From Actinomycetota bacterium (GTDB lineage: Bacteria > Actinomycetota > Coriobacteriia > Anaerosomatales > Anaerosomataceae), in the NCBI GenBank assembly GCA_009773565.1, contig WSXY01000004.1, positions 62,001 through 126,000 of the forward strand: a DNA stretch of 64,000 nucleotides, written 5' to 3'. Below, one piece after another: positions 13,926 to 22,759 of this stretch. The translations under genes and the position numbers were made by a program. A model generated the notes under the pieces. It did no database searches. It was not told the DNA's origin and saw only the letters and a program-made list of their open reading frames with translations. How positions within the stretch are numbered: the first letter of the stretch is position 1; every line of letters starts with the position of its first letter.

Positions 13926-13926
13926 G

Positions 13927-14403
13927 TCATTTCCCGTCTTCGAGCCAGAGCTTCTTGAGTTCTTCGGTGATGAGGTTCGCACCCTTCGGCAGTCCCGCGG
14001 AGGCCGCCGGATACCGGGTGCCTCGCCGCTTCGGGCGAACAGCCTCAAAGAGCGATTCACACCCTAGCACACGCACGCGCCCGCTTGCGGACGCGGACGC
14101 GCGGGCGGTGAGATCCCGATCGCTTGAGACGACCGTCACTTCGCCCTGCTCGGCCGCCGCAAGCCGCACGATCACGTCGTCGGCGGTCTCGTCACCCGAG
14201 AAGCGCACGTCAACCATACCGCCCACCGGTCGCGCGTCATCGGTCCGACCGTCGAAGACGACCGTCAGCGTGCCCGCGCCGAGCAACTGTGCTCCCCGGG
14301 TCGCGAGGCGTTGCACGAGCGCGTCACGCTGCTCCTCCGCCGGAAGCGCACGCGTTGCGGGGTCGTTCATCGTCACGTTGTATCCGTCGATGAGGTGCCG
14401 CAC
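13927..14403 (-). CDS. NYN-domain RNase-like protein (YacP/Rae1 type)
   Basis: 158 residues from the GTG at 14403, preceded by AGGAGA; longer reading upstream lacks homology. The acidic residues of the NYN/PIN-like fold are visible: HLIDGYNVT at the start, FSGDETADDVIVR in the middle, and VTVVSSDRDLT. This is the DUF901/YacP family; the Bacillus member Rae1 is a ribosome-associated mRNA endonuclease. The C-terminal tail is basic (RPKRRGTRYP). It is divergent from the peroxiredoxin gene with an 81-base gap that must hold both promoters. Confidence 0.87.
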   Translation of the reverse strand: MRHLIDGYNVTMNDPATRALPAEEQRDALVQRLATRGAQLLGAGTLTVVFDGRTDDARPVGGMVDVRFSGDETADDVIVRLAAAEQGEVTVVSSDRDLTARASASASGRVRVLGCESLFEAVRPKRRGTRYPAASAGLPKGANLITEELKKLWLEDGK

Positions 14404-14484
14404 AATCGTGACTTCTCCTTCTTCGGTGGTGAGAAGAATCCTAGCAGAGGTAGATACTTCAAGAAGCCCTGAAAGGAGCACACC

Positions 14485-14949
14485 GTGACCGAGCTACACA
14501 TTCCGACCGTCGGAGAGTCGGCGCCCCCCATCGTTGCCGCTGTGACCGGCGGAGGACAGTTCGACCTGTCCGCGCAGCGTGGGAAGTGGGTCGTCATCTA
14601 CTTCTACCCGCGGGCGAACACCCCCGGTTGAACGCACGAAGCGAAGGACTTCCAGGCGCACAAGAGCGATCTGGAAGCCTTAGACGCCCTGGTCGTGGGC
14701 GTGAGTGCAGATAAGCCCGAGACACAGCAGAAGTTCATCGACAAGTTCGAACTCACGTTCCCGATGCTCTCCGATACCACGAAGACGATCATCGAGGCAT
14801 ACGGCGCGCGCGAGGTTCTCGGCGTCACCGCCAAGCGCAAGACGTTCCTCGTCGGCCCGGACGGAGCGATCGCGCGAGCCTGGGACAAGGTGAAGGTCGA
14901 AGGTCACGCCGACGACGTTGTGAGCGCGATCAAGGAGCTTTCGGCGTAG
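14485..14949 (+). CDS. selenocysteine-containing peroxiredoxin (BCP/PrxQ family) read through TGA
   Basis: 154 residues if the in-frame TGA at 14629-14631 is read as selenocysteine (residue 49). The frame runs from the GTG at 14485, after AAAGGAG, to the TAG at 14947. TGA falls exactly on the peroxidatic position of the family motif: YFYPRANTPG-U-THEAKDF, where relatives have TPGC. Downstream the same frame continues with clear peroxiredoxin sequence (VVGVSADKPETQQKF, FPMLSD, RKTFLVGPDG). The protein has no cysteine at all, so no resolving cysteine: reduction would need an outside thiol such as thioredoxin. The alternative is a dead gene or base error, but an error landing on this codon is unlikely. 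A normal gene caller would give only the fragment after the TGA. Confidence 0.85.
14645..14681 (+). promoter_or_regulatory. candidate bacterial SECIS hairpin
   Basis: CTTCCAG (14649-14655) pairs perfectly with CTGGAAG (14671-14677). After one A-C mismatch three more pairs extend the stem outward. An inner CGC/GCG (14657-14659, 14666-14668) leaves a six-base loop about 29-34 bases after the TGA. The distance fits bacterial SECIS elements; the loop sequence is not a clean match to the usual G-first loop. Confidence 0.5.
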
Positions 14950-14958
14950 CGCGGGGGC

Positions 14959-14978
14959 GCGCCCACGTGCGGGGGCGC
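14959..14978. terminator. GC-rich hairpin between convergent genes
   Basis: GCGCCC (14959-14964) and GGGCGC (14973-14978) can form a short strong stem just past the peroxiredoxin stop and before the HD-GYP stop. The region is generally very GC-rich, so chance pairing is possible. Confidence 0.4.
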
Positions 14979-15006
14979 AGGTGCACGCGCGGGCGGAGCG
15001 GGAGCG

Positions 15007-16269
15007 CTACACGCTGAGCGACACGCAGTTGCTCAAGAAGACGCGCGCGATCTCCGGGTCGAACTGGGCGCCGGCGCATGACTCGATCTCACGGCTGGCA
15101 TCCTCGACGCTCATCGCCTTGCGATACGGGCGGTCCGTCGTCATTGCGTCGAACGCGTCGGCGACCGCGAGCACGCGTGCAAGATACGGGATCTCCTCGC
15201 CGGCAAGACCGGTCGGGTAACCCTTGCCGTCCCAACGCTCGTGATGGAAGCGCACCACCGGCACCACCGTGTCGAGGAACGGGATCGCCTCGAGAATGCG
15301 CGCTCCGGCGTCCGGGTGCTGCTTGATGAGCTCGAACTCGATTTCCGAGAGGGCCCCGGGCTTCAGGAGCACCGATTCGGGAACGCCGATCTTCCCGATG
15401 TCATGCAGCAGCCCCGCGCGCTCAAGCGTCGCGAGATCCTCGGATGAGAGACCGGCGGCCGTGCCGATGTGGTGCGCCCAGCCGGTGACGCCAAGCGAAT
15501 GACGCGCGGTGTACGAGTCCTTCTCGTCAACAGCGGCGGACAGCGCCTGCAACGTACCGAGCGACTGCCCTTCAAGGCTGAGAAACGAGTCATGCAGCCG
15601 GGCGCTGAGGGATGCCTTCTCCTTCTCGTGGACAGCAAGCTGCCGCGAGGCTCCTGCGAGCACCCACAGGAGGCCGAGATACGACACAATCGCGCCTACG
15701 CCCACGGGAACCCACACGACGAGGACGGCGTCGCGAACGGACGTCGCCACCTCGGCGTACGGCTTGTATGTCTCGACGACACCGATGATCTCGCCTGTCC
15801 CGGGAACCACGAGCGGCGTGAGTACCTCAAGCGCCTGCGTGTCGTGGACATCGGCGAGGGCAGCGTTTCCGGCAGTGTCAACGACGCCGACGTGCGTCTC
15901 TCCGCGAACCGACGCGCCGAATTCGACCTCTTCGGGCGTCTCGCCGACTTCCTCGGGCATCGTCGAGAAGATGACGCTACCGTTGATGTCCATCACGCGA
16001 ATAAGCATCCTGCTGTCATCGGTGCTGCGCTCTGCAACAAGCGTCTCGAGGCGATTGAGGCTCTCCGGCGTGAACGGGAGACCGGACTCGTAATCGAGGC
16101 AACTCTCGACAAGCGCGGATGACGTGGACGCAACGACATTGCCGGCACCGGCGAGAACGACCTGTTGTACCTGTCGCCCCACGAGCACAGCGACGGCTAT
16201 TGCCGCGAGCGCGATGCTCACGGCTCCGTACACGCGGATCTTGTGGAGAACCTCCCGGCTCTGCTCCAA
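15007..16269 (-). CDS. membrane-anchored HD-GYP cyclic-di-GMP phosphodiesterase
   Basis: 420 residues. A transmembrane segment at about 14-36, an extracytoplasmic sensor region of about 140 residues, a second membrane segment at about 180-205 (VLVVWVPVGVGAIVSYLGLLWVL), then an HD-GYP domain from about residue 235. The metal and GYP motifs are intact: ARHSLGVTGWAHHIG, LLHDIGKIGVPE, and HHERWDGKGYPTGLAGEEIP. HD-GYP enzymes degrade c-di-GMP. The sensor ligand is unknown. Three bases separate it from the downstream end of the threonine aldolase gene, so the two form an operon although their functions differ. Confidence 0.93.
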   Translation of the reverse strand: MEQSREVLHKIRVYGAVSIALAAIAVAVLVGRQVQQVVLAGAGNVVASTSSALVESCLDYESGLPFTPESLNRLETLVAERSTDDSRMLIRVMDINGSVIFSTMPEEVGETPEEVEFGASVRGETHVGVVDTAGNAALADVHDTQALEVLTPLVVPGTGEIIGVVETYKPYAEVATSVRDAVLVVWVPVGVGAIVSYLGLLWVLAGASRQLAVHEKEKASLSARLHDSFLSLEGQSLGTLQALSAAVDEKDSYTARHSLGVTGWAHHIGTAAGLSSEDLATLERAGLLHDIGKIGVPESVLLKPGALSEIEFELIKQHPDAGARILEAIPFLDTVVPVVRFHHERWDGKGYPTGLAGEEIPYLARVLAVADAFDAMTTDRPYRKAMSVEDASREIESCAGAQFDPEIARVFLSNCVSLSV

Positions 16270-16272
16270 CGA

Positions 16273-17307
16273 TTACTCCCCGGCCATCGCGATGGCGGCG
16301 GCCACGAACCGCGTGACATCCGACTCCTGCGTGTCCCACGAGGTCACCCAACGCACCTCATCGGATTTCTCGTCCCACAGGTAGTAATCGGAAACTGCCT
16401 GGAGCGGCTTTATGAGTTCCCGACGAACGCGCGCGAAAACCTCGTTCGCCTCGACCGCCTGCGTGATCTCGATACCGGGAACATCGCGCATTCCGGCAAC
16501 GAGAAGCGCGGCCATCGCGTTGGCGTGCGAAGCATTGCGCACCCATAGGTCGCCTTCAAGAAGCGCCGTGAACTGCGCCGAGATGAAGCGCATCTTACTC
16601 GCCAGCTGCGCGGAGTTCTTGCGGGTGAAGCGGAATCCTTCGGCCAGCTTCGGGTCGAGGAAGACGACCGCCTCGCCAAAGAGCATGCCGTTCTTGGCGC
16701 CGCCGAGGGAAAGCACGTCGATTCCGACATCGGTCGTGATCTCGCGAAGGCCACATCCGAGAAACGCCGCCGCGTTGCTGATACGCGCACCGTCCATGTG
16801 CATGACGAGCCCGTGCGCGTGCGCGACATCGGCAAGCGCCCGCAACTCTTGAGGGCGGTAGGTGGTGCCGTACTCGGTCGATTGCGTGACCGAGAGAACC
16901 CGCGGCTGCGAGTGGTGCTCGGAGCCGACACCGGCCTTCACGATCGCGGCTTCGACCTGCGCGGGTGTGAGCTTGCCGTCGGCGGTGGGCAGATCCATGA
17001 GTTTGCCGCCGGTGAACCGCTCGGGAGCGCCGCACTCGTCAGAGTTGATGTGCGCGGTCGTCGCGCAGATGATCGCCTCGAATGGCCGCATGACCGCAGA
17101 AAGACCGGTCACATTCGCCCCGGTGCCGTTGAAGACGAAGGATGGCTCGACCTGCTCGCCAAGATGCTTCCGGATGACCGCGATGGCGCGCTCGGTCCAC
17201 GGTTCGTTCCCGTATGCGTGCGCGTGCCCGTCGTTCGCCGCCGAGAGTGCGGCCATCACATCGGGATGGGCTCCCGAAGCATTGTCACTGGCGAACATCC
17301 GGTCCAC
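16273..17307 (-). CDS. ltaE: low-specificity L-threonine aldolase
   Basis: 344 residues from the GTG at 17307, which has AAGGAG seven bases before it; the ATG six bases earlier would be too close to the ribosome site. It is a PLP enzyme that splits L-threonine to glycine and acetaldehyde. Visible are SDNASGAHPDVMAAL at the start, NGTGANVTGL, MHMDGARISNAAAFLG with the PLP-contacting aspartate, and LSLGGAKNGMLFGEAVV with the PLP lysine. Domain order and length are normal. Confidence 0.93.
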   Translation of the reverse strand: MDRMFASDNASGAHPDVMAALSAANDGHAHAYGNEPWTERAIAVIRKHLGEQVEPSFVFNGTGANVTGLSAVMRPFEAIICATTAHINSDECGAPERFTGGKLMDLPTADGKLTPAQVEAAIVKAGVGSEHHSQPRVLSVTQSTEYGTTYRPQELRALADVAHAHGLVMHMDGARISNAAAFLGCGLREITTDVGIDVLSLGGAKNGMLFGEAVVFLDPKLAEGFRFTRKNSAQLASKMRFISAQFTALLEGDLWVRNASHANAMAALLVAGMRDVPGIEITQAVEANEVFARVRRELIKPLQAVSDYYLWDEKSDEVRWVTSWDTQESDVTRFVAAAIAMAGE

Positions 17308-17347
17308 AAGCATGCTCCTTCAACCAACGCGCTAGAAACGGTGGGCC

Positions 17348-19735
17348 CTACTCGTACGAGATCGCATCCCGGACGCTGACCTGACTTGCACGGAACGCAG
17401 GAGCCAGGCTTGCCGCAAACGAGATGACAGCGATGACGCCGAGCCACGTCACCACCCCGGACCACGAAAAACGGTACGAAAGCGGTATGCCGATGGCACC
17501 GGACAGCAACGAAGTAAGCCCCGTGCTCATCGGATAAGCAATTGCCGCGCCGATTGCCCACGACATGAACCCGACGGTCAATCCTTCGGTGATGAAGATC
17601 TGGTAGATGGAGATGTGTTGCGCCCCGATCGCGCGCATGACGCCGATCTCGCGGGTGCTTTCGATGACGTTGATGCTCATGGTGCCCGTCAGCCCGATGA
17701 TGCCGACCGAGGCAAGCAGAACCGCCATGACCCAGAGGAACCAGACGAGGATCCCAAGCTCGTTGGCGATCGAGTCGCGCAGCTCGGCCTGGGTCCTGGC
17801 GCCGACGACCCGGTAGCCACCCTCGTCCAGACGGGCCTCCGCGCGGTCGAGCGCTGCCCGCTGCATGAGCGGGTCGCTCGTCTCGGTCTTGAGCAGCGTC
17901 TGCGTGACACTCTGATCGCCGATGAACGAACCGAGGACCTCCCGATCGGCATAGATGACCGGGCCGCTCAGCTGTCCGGTGACAACGCCCACGACGTGCC
18001 AGGTGCTGGTCTCGCCGCCGATCTCGAGCGAGACGCGCTGCCCGACATCCAGCGAGGGTTCGGCCTTGCGGGCGTCGGTGTTCACGACGATCGCGTCCTT
18101 GTCGCCCGCCTCGAGCCACCGCCCCGCGAGGAGTTTCGGGCCGACGAACGTGGTGTCGTACGGCATCCCGAGGATGTTGAGGGTCTCGTTCTTGGTGCCG
18201 TCCGGCCGGTCGAGCACCGCTGCCGCGCCTATCCAGCTCTCGACGGCGGAGACACCGCTGGTACCGGCGGCGACCCGCTCGGCACCGATCCGGTCGACGG
18301 GCTGCTCGTAGCGGATCTGCGCGTCGTAGCGCCACCACGCGTCGAGGTCGTCGACGCTCTGCTCGATCGACGCCTGCACGCAGAAGACGCTCATCACAAC
18401 GCCGGACGCGAGCGACAGTGTCGCCAGCGTCATGAGGAGGCGGCCCTTGCGCAGGAACGTGTTTCGAAGCGACAGGGCGACAGGCCTGGGCAGGCCGCGC
18501 AGCAGCCCGAGCGCCCGGTCGACGAGCCCGTGGCCGAACTTCGCGGAGTTGACGCCGGTGTTCGTGAGCGCTCGAACGACGCTCGTGCGCGTACCGAGAC
18601 GGATCGGCACGACAGCGGCGAGAAGCGGCACGATGAGCCCCACGACGACCTCGAGCGCCGTCACCCAGCCGGGCACGGCATACGACGAGATGCGGAAGTT
18701 AAGGATGCCGGCCGCATACTCGATGAACAGCTTGCCGGCGAACTGCGCGGCAGGCACACCGAGTATCACGGCCAGCACGCCGTAGACGGCGACCATCCCG
18801 AGGTACATCCACGTCACCTGCGAGGCCCGGCCGCCGATGGCCTTCATGATGCCGATCTGCTTGATCTGCTGCGAGATGAGCGCAGACACCGTGTTGACCA
18901 CGAGGAACCCCGAGAGCAGCATGCTCAGGAGCCCGAGCGCGAGCAGCAGCAGCGACACCGCCTTGAAGATATCGCCAAGGAAGTGGCTGCCCGGCTTTGG
19001 CACGTTCACGCCGAGAACCGCGACACCGCTGTCCTCAAGCACGTCACGCTGGAGCGAAGCCGCAAGGAGTGATGCCTCGCGGAGCGTGAGGTTGGCGCCC
19101 TTCATCGAAACGAGCAGTTCGTTGAAGGACTCCTGGGCGCCGATATCGGGCAGCGTATCGAAGGAGACATAGCCCGTTTCGCCCCCGACGAACTGCGCCG
19201 GAAACGCATTGATGTCATGCGCGAATCCGGTCACCGTGAGGTTCTCGGTCTTGCCGCTCCTCGTCTCGACCGCAAGCACGTCGCCGATCTTGTAGTCGCC
19301 GGTCTGGAGTGCCGCTCGTTCCAGCACGATCTCGCCACGGTGCGGTGGCCAGCTGAGCACTTCCTCCGGAACGATGCGCTCGACCGTGATGTTCGCGTAG
19401 TCCTTATAGGCGACGACCGAGAGTGAGCGCGGGGCGTCCGAGCCGCTCCAGGTGTAGCGGTATCCGGCCGAGTGCCGTCCCTGCGCTGCCGAGATTCCCG
19501 GGTACTCTGCGGCGCGACGAACGATCTGGTCGTCGAACGGCATCGTGAAGTACGCGGCGTTCTTGGGTTGCGAGGTCGCGAACTCCGCGTCGAACTCACG
19601 GGTCAGGATCGCGCGGCCGCCCATGACGACACCGACCGCGAAGATGCCGGTGGCGATGGACAGCACGACGAGCACCGTGCGGAATCGGTGACCGACGAGG
19701 TCCCGGAAGACCTTCCTCCAGCGGACGGCTCGCAC
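17348..19735 (-). CDS. ABC transporter permease, MacB/FtsX type
   Basis: 795 residues from a GTG start. One N-terminal membrane helix (FRTVLVVLSIATGIFAVGVVMGG) precedes a large extracytoplasmic domain of about 220 residues, three helices, then a second copy of the same arrangement starting near TFLRKGRLLMTLATLSLASGVVMS and ending with three helices. This duplicated FtsX-type layout belongs to the LolC/MacB-like exporters with about ten helices (DUF214). The start lies two bases after the ATPase stop, so they form a transporter. The substrate (lipoprotein, peptide or antibiotic) cannot be told. Confidence 0.92.
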   Translation of the reverse strand: MRAVRWRKVFRDLVGHRFRTVLVVLSIATGIFAVGVVMGGRAILTREFDAEFATSQPKNAAYFTMPFDDQIVRRAAEYPGISAAQGRHSAGYRYTWSGSDAPRSLSVVAYKDYANITVERIVPEEVLSWPPHRGEIVLERAALQTGDYKIGDVLAVETRSGKTENLTVTGFAHDINAFPAQFVGGETGYVSFDTLPDIGAQESFNELLVSMKGANLTLREASLLAASLQRDVLEDSGVAVLGVNVPKPGSHFLGDIFKAVSLLLLALGLLSMLLSGFLVVNTVSALISQQIKQIGIMKAIGGRASQVTWMYLGMVAVYGVLAVILGVPAAQFAGKLFIEYAAGILNFRISSYAVPGWVTALEVVVGLIVPLLAAVVPIRLGTRTSVVRALTNTGVNSAKFGHGLVDRALGLLRGLPRPVALSLRNTFLRKGRLLMTLATLSLASGVVMSVFCVQASIEQSVDDLDAWWRYDAQIRYEQPVDRIGAERVAAGTSGVSAVESWIGAAAVLDRPDGTKNETLNILGMPYDTTFVGPKLLAGRWLEAGDKDAIVVNTDARKAEPSLDVGQRVSLEIGGETSTWHVVGVVTGQLSGPVIYADREVLGSFIGDQSVTQTLLKTETSDPLMQRAALDRAEARLDEGGYRVVGARTQAELRDSIANELGILVWFLWVMAVLLASVGIIGLTGTMSINVIESTREIGVMRAIGAQHISIYQIFITEGLTVGFMSWAIGAAIAYPMSTGLTSLLSGAIGIPLSYRFSWSGVVTWLGVIAVISFAASLAPAFRASQVSVRDAISYE

Positions 19736-19737
19736 CG

Positions 19738-20472
19738 TCAGGCCCCGTGACGCGGCCGGTAGACCCGCTCTTCGGTGATCTCGCCATCAGTGACATGGAG
19801 TGCGCGCCTGACGCGCTTCGCCATGTCGTTGTCATGGGTGACCATGATGATGGTCTTGTGCTGCTCGACAAGGCGCTCGAAGAGACCGAAGACCGCGTCG
19901 GCGGTCTTGGAGTCCAGGTTGCCGGTCGGCTCGTCAGCCGCGAGGATCGGCGGGTCGTTCGCGAGCGCGCGCGCGATAGCTGCACGCTGCTGCTGCCCAC
20001 CAGAGAGCGCCGCCGGAAGCTTGTACGCCTGATCGGCAAGTTCGACTTGCTCGAGCAGGTGCATCGCCCGCTCCACGCGCTCACGCGGGAGCCACATATG
20101 ACAGAAGTCCATCGGCAGCAAGATGTTCTCAAGAACCGTCAATGTGGGAAGCAGCTGGAAGAACTGGAAGACGACACCGATCGTCCGGCCCCGCCACCGC
20201 GCCAGGTCGTTCTCGCCAAGCCGGTGGACGGGCGTGCCGTCGATGACGATCTCGCCGGCCGTGGGGTGGTCGATACCGGTGATCATGTTGATGAGCGTCG
20301 TCTTGCCGCTCCCCGACTTGCCGATGATGCCGACGAACTCGCCGGTATGCACGTCGAGGTCGATGCCTTTGAGCGCGGTGAAGGGTACATCTCCGCTGTC
20401 GTAGGTCTTAACAACGCCGCGAAGGCGAAGCAGCGTGCTGTCGACAGAATCTGGTGTGGCAGTCTCGGACAT
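19738..20472 (-). CDS. ABC transporter ATP-binding protein, LolD/MacB type
   Basis: 244 residues from the ATG at 20472; upstream codons in frame are not conserved in character. Walker A is [17 protein letters not shown], the Q loop [14 protein letters not shown], the signature [15 protein letters not shown], Walker [16 protein letters not shown], and the H loop IIMVTHDND. It energises the neighbouring duplicated FtsX-type permease. It is divergent from the zinc-finger gene with a palindrome in between. Confidence 0.95.
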   Translation of the reverse strand: MSETATPDSVDSTLLRLRGVVKTYDSGDVPFTALKGIDLDVHTGEFVGIIGKSGSGKTTLINMITGIDHPTAGEIVIDGTPVHRLGENDLARWRGRTIGVVFQFFQLLPTLTVLENILLPMDFCHMWLPRERVERAMHLLEQVELADQAYKLPAALSGGQQQRAAIARALANDPPILAADEPTGNLDSKTADAVFGLFERLVEQHKTIIMVTHDNDMAKRVRRALHVTDGEITEERVYRPRHGA

Positions 20473-20550
20473 AGCGCGGCAACTCCATCTCGGCATATTT
20501 CGGCAGACAGACGCACGACTCACAGGATATACCCGCCGCGATGCGACGGC

Positions 20551-20567
20551 ACCCCACCGTGTGGGGT
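20551..20567. promoter_or_regulatory. perfect palindrome ACCCCAC-CGT-GTGGGGT
   Basis: Seven-base arms with a three-base centre, 35 bases before the start of the zinc-finger gene at 20603 and 78 bases before the ABC operon. G/C-tract palindromes of this form are used by CsoR/RcnR-type metal or formaldehyde sensors. It could equally be a hairpin; no such regulator is in view. Confidence 0.4.
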
Positions 20568-20602
20568 ATCTAGAACGAAAGCCTCCGGAAGGAAGGGCCG
20601 TC

Positions 20603-20887
20603 ATGAAGTGCGAGCACATCAAAACGAGTGATCCCGACCTGCAAGCCAAAGAACAGGTCTGCGAGGAGTGCGCCAAGATCGGGGATTCGTGGGTGCAGAT
20701 CCGTGTGTGTAAGGTCTGCGGCCACGTGGGGTGCTGTGACTCCTCGGCAAACCGACACGCGAGAGCTCACTTCCACGAGACCGGCCACGCCATCATGGGT
20801 CCCGCCGACCCTGTCACCGGTCACGGCGAGTGGCTCTGGTGCTACGAGCACGACGCATACGTGAGCGAGGACGGCGAAATCGGCTAG
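20603..20887 (+). CDS. UBP-type zinc finger protein
   Basis: 94 residues from the ATG at 20603 after GGAAGGAAGG. Almost the whole protein is one ZnF-UBP domain: [32 protein letters not shown] and the final [10 protein letters not shown] supply the cysteine and histidine ligands. In eukaryotes the domain binds the free C-terminus of ubiquitin; the stand-alone bacterial versions are common in Actinobacteria and have no settled function. There is no partner domain here. The neighbouring genes (ABC exporter, phosphatase) are transcribed from the other strand. Confidence 0.9.
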   Translation: MKCEHIKTSDPDLQAKEQVCEECAKIGDSWVQIRVCKVCGHVGCCDSSANRHARAHFHETGHAIMGPADPVTGHGEWLWCYEHDAYVSEDGEIG

Positions 20888-20920
20888 CAACGCTGTGGCG
20901 CGTGCGGGCGTGCGTGCTCG

Positions 20921-22564
20921 CTACGCGCAGGCGAGTTCGAGACGACCCTGCCCGCTGCCGCCGCCCGGCGAGCCAGTGCGACGTATCGCGAGAATCGCGA
21001 CGTCATCATCGAGGTGTCCCTCGGCAAATGAGAATGCCGAGAGGAACAGTGACTCCGGGACTTCCTCGGCAGGCTCGCCGGCGCAGTACGAGACCGTCTC
21101 GAGCAGCCGGTCGTTGCCGAAGCGCTCGCCCTGAGGGTTCTTGGCCTCGGTCAGGCCGTCGGTGTACAGGACGAGAAGGTCACCCGGGTCGAGCACCGTC
21201 TCGCTTGCCGCATACCGCGCGTCCTTGCGGGCTCCAAGCACGATGTGCGGCTCGGCGAGGAAGACCGGGTCGGCGCCGTCTCGCAGGAGCACCGGCGACG
21301 GATGACCCGCGAGGCAGTACGAGAAGTGACCGCTCATGCCGTCGAGCAGGCCGAAGAACGCTGTCGCAAACTCCTCGGGCTCAGAGCCGCGCAACATGAT
21401 GTCGTTGGCGTGGCCGAGAACGCTGCCGGGAGACGGCAACCGCATCGCCTCGGCACGCATCGCGCTCTTAAGGAGCGCAGTAAGCGTAGCCACCTCGACC
21501 CCGTGACCTGAAACGTCGCCCACAAGGAAGCCGGTGCGACTGTCCTCGAGCGGAATCACATCGTAGAAGTCGCCACCGACCCGGGCGCCGACCGACGCCG
21601 AATGGTAGAGGTGACCCAGTTGCATGCCGGGAACGCTCGCAGGCGCACTGAAGAATGCGGATTGCAGCGTCCGCGTAATCCGCTTCTCCGCGTCGTAGAG
21701 CCGCGCGTTCTCAAGCGCGAGCGAGAGCGAGATCGCCAGCTTGTTGGCAACGTCGACGATCGCGTCAGAGAAGGTCGCCTCGGTATCCCAGCAGAAGCCC
21801 ATCACCGCAGAGGGCTCGCCCCGGTGCATGAGCGGCACCATAATGAACGCGCCGATATCGTGGCGCTCCATGAGCGTACGGTGGTCGGGCGGGAGGCCCT
21901 TCTCGCCGGATGCATGCACGACAGCCCGACTTCTGGCCGCAAGTCCTGGCAGCGAAAGCTCGTCCTCCCGGAACGCGAGGCCGACCATCTCGGTGGGCCA
22001 GCCGTGAACATTGCGGAAGACCCACGCGCCATCTTCGCGCTCCGCAAGCCAGCCCCAGTCGGCCTTGAACACCTCAGTCGCCTCAACAAGCACCCGCTGG
22101 AGTATCTCCTCGGAATTAAGCGAGGAGAGGATCGTGTTGTTGATGAGCCCCATTGCCGAACGCAAGTCGGCGTACTCGCGCTCTGCCGCACGCCGCACGA
22201 GAGCCTGTTCGGTGACGTCTATGGCGAAGAGCAACACATCGAACGGGTCACCGATGCGCGACGGCATCGGAAGGTAGCTCAGCTGCCAGAACGACGTGTC
22301 GCCCCAGGAGGCGCGATATTCGTACTCGGGATCTGTGAACGCGGTGCCCGTGTACGCCGCGTCAATGAAGCGCACGGCCGATTTTGTATCCGAGAGAAAG
22401 CCCCGGACCGGCATTCCGAGTAGATCGTACTGCGGACGCGCATCGTCCATGAGGTCGAGGAACGCCTTGTTCGTCCAGCGGAAGCGCAACTCCGCTCCCG
22501 ACCAGAGCGCAGCCGGGAACGACGAGCCTTCCAGCAGCAGGGTCAGACGCGCCCAGTCGCTCAA
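20921..22564 (-). CDS. PAS-GAF-PP2C (SpoIIE-type) serine phosphatase
   Basis: About 547 residues. An N-terminal PAS domain (residues ~5-130, LEGSSFPAALWSGAELRFRW), a GAF domain (~150-310), and a SpoIIE/RsbU phosphatase domain (~320-540) with the metal-binding acids in GGDFYDVIPLED, FLVGDVSGHGVEVA, VLYTDGLTEAKN and HLDDDVAILAI. Such proteins set anti-sigma-factor antagonists in partner-switching pathways. No cognate STAS or kinase gene is in view. The start is uncertain: the frame is open for about 80 bases further, without ATG or GTG, and TTG at 22564 lacks a good ribosome site. Confidence 0.88.
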   Translation of the reverse strand: MSDWARLTLLLEGSSFPAALWSGAELRFRWTNKAFLDLMDDARPQYDLLGMPVRGFLSDTKSAVRFIDAAYTGTAFTDPEYEYRASWGDTSFWQLSYLPMPSRIGDPFDVLLFAIDVTEQALVRRAAEREYADLRSAMGLINNTILSSLNSEEILQRVLVEATEVFKADWGWLAEREDGAWVFRNVHGWPTEMVGLAFREDELSLPGLAARSRAVVHASGEKGLPPDHRTLMERHDIGAFIMVPLMHRGEPSAVMGFCWDTEATFSDAIVDVANKLAISLSLALENARLYDAEKRITRTLQSAFFSAPASVPGMQLGHLYHSASVGARVGGDFYDVIPLEDSRTGFLVGDVSGHGVEVATLTALLKSAMRAEAMRLPSPGSVLGHANDIMLRGSEPEEFATAFFGLLDGMSGHFSYCLAGHPSPVLLRDGADPVFLAEPHIVLGARKDARYAASETVLDPGDLLVLYTDGLTEAKNPQGERFGNDRLLETVSYCAGEPAEEVPESLFLSAFSFAEGHLDDDVAILAIRRTGSPGGGSGQGRLELACA

Positions 22565-22759
22565 AGGTCCGGGGTTGAAACCGACACCCTCGTTTCTATT
22601 CCCTGACCTGGCCGTGTCGACCTCCTCAAGAAGACACTTCTAACGGGTACGTTCCCCGTCTTAGGGGTTATCGGCTTGATGACAGGTGCGCTGTAGCCGT
22701 TACCGCTGTACGGCAGCAGGGGGATATACAACGGTCATCGCCAATCGAGGGGGTGCACC

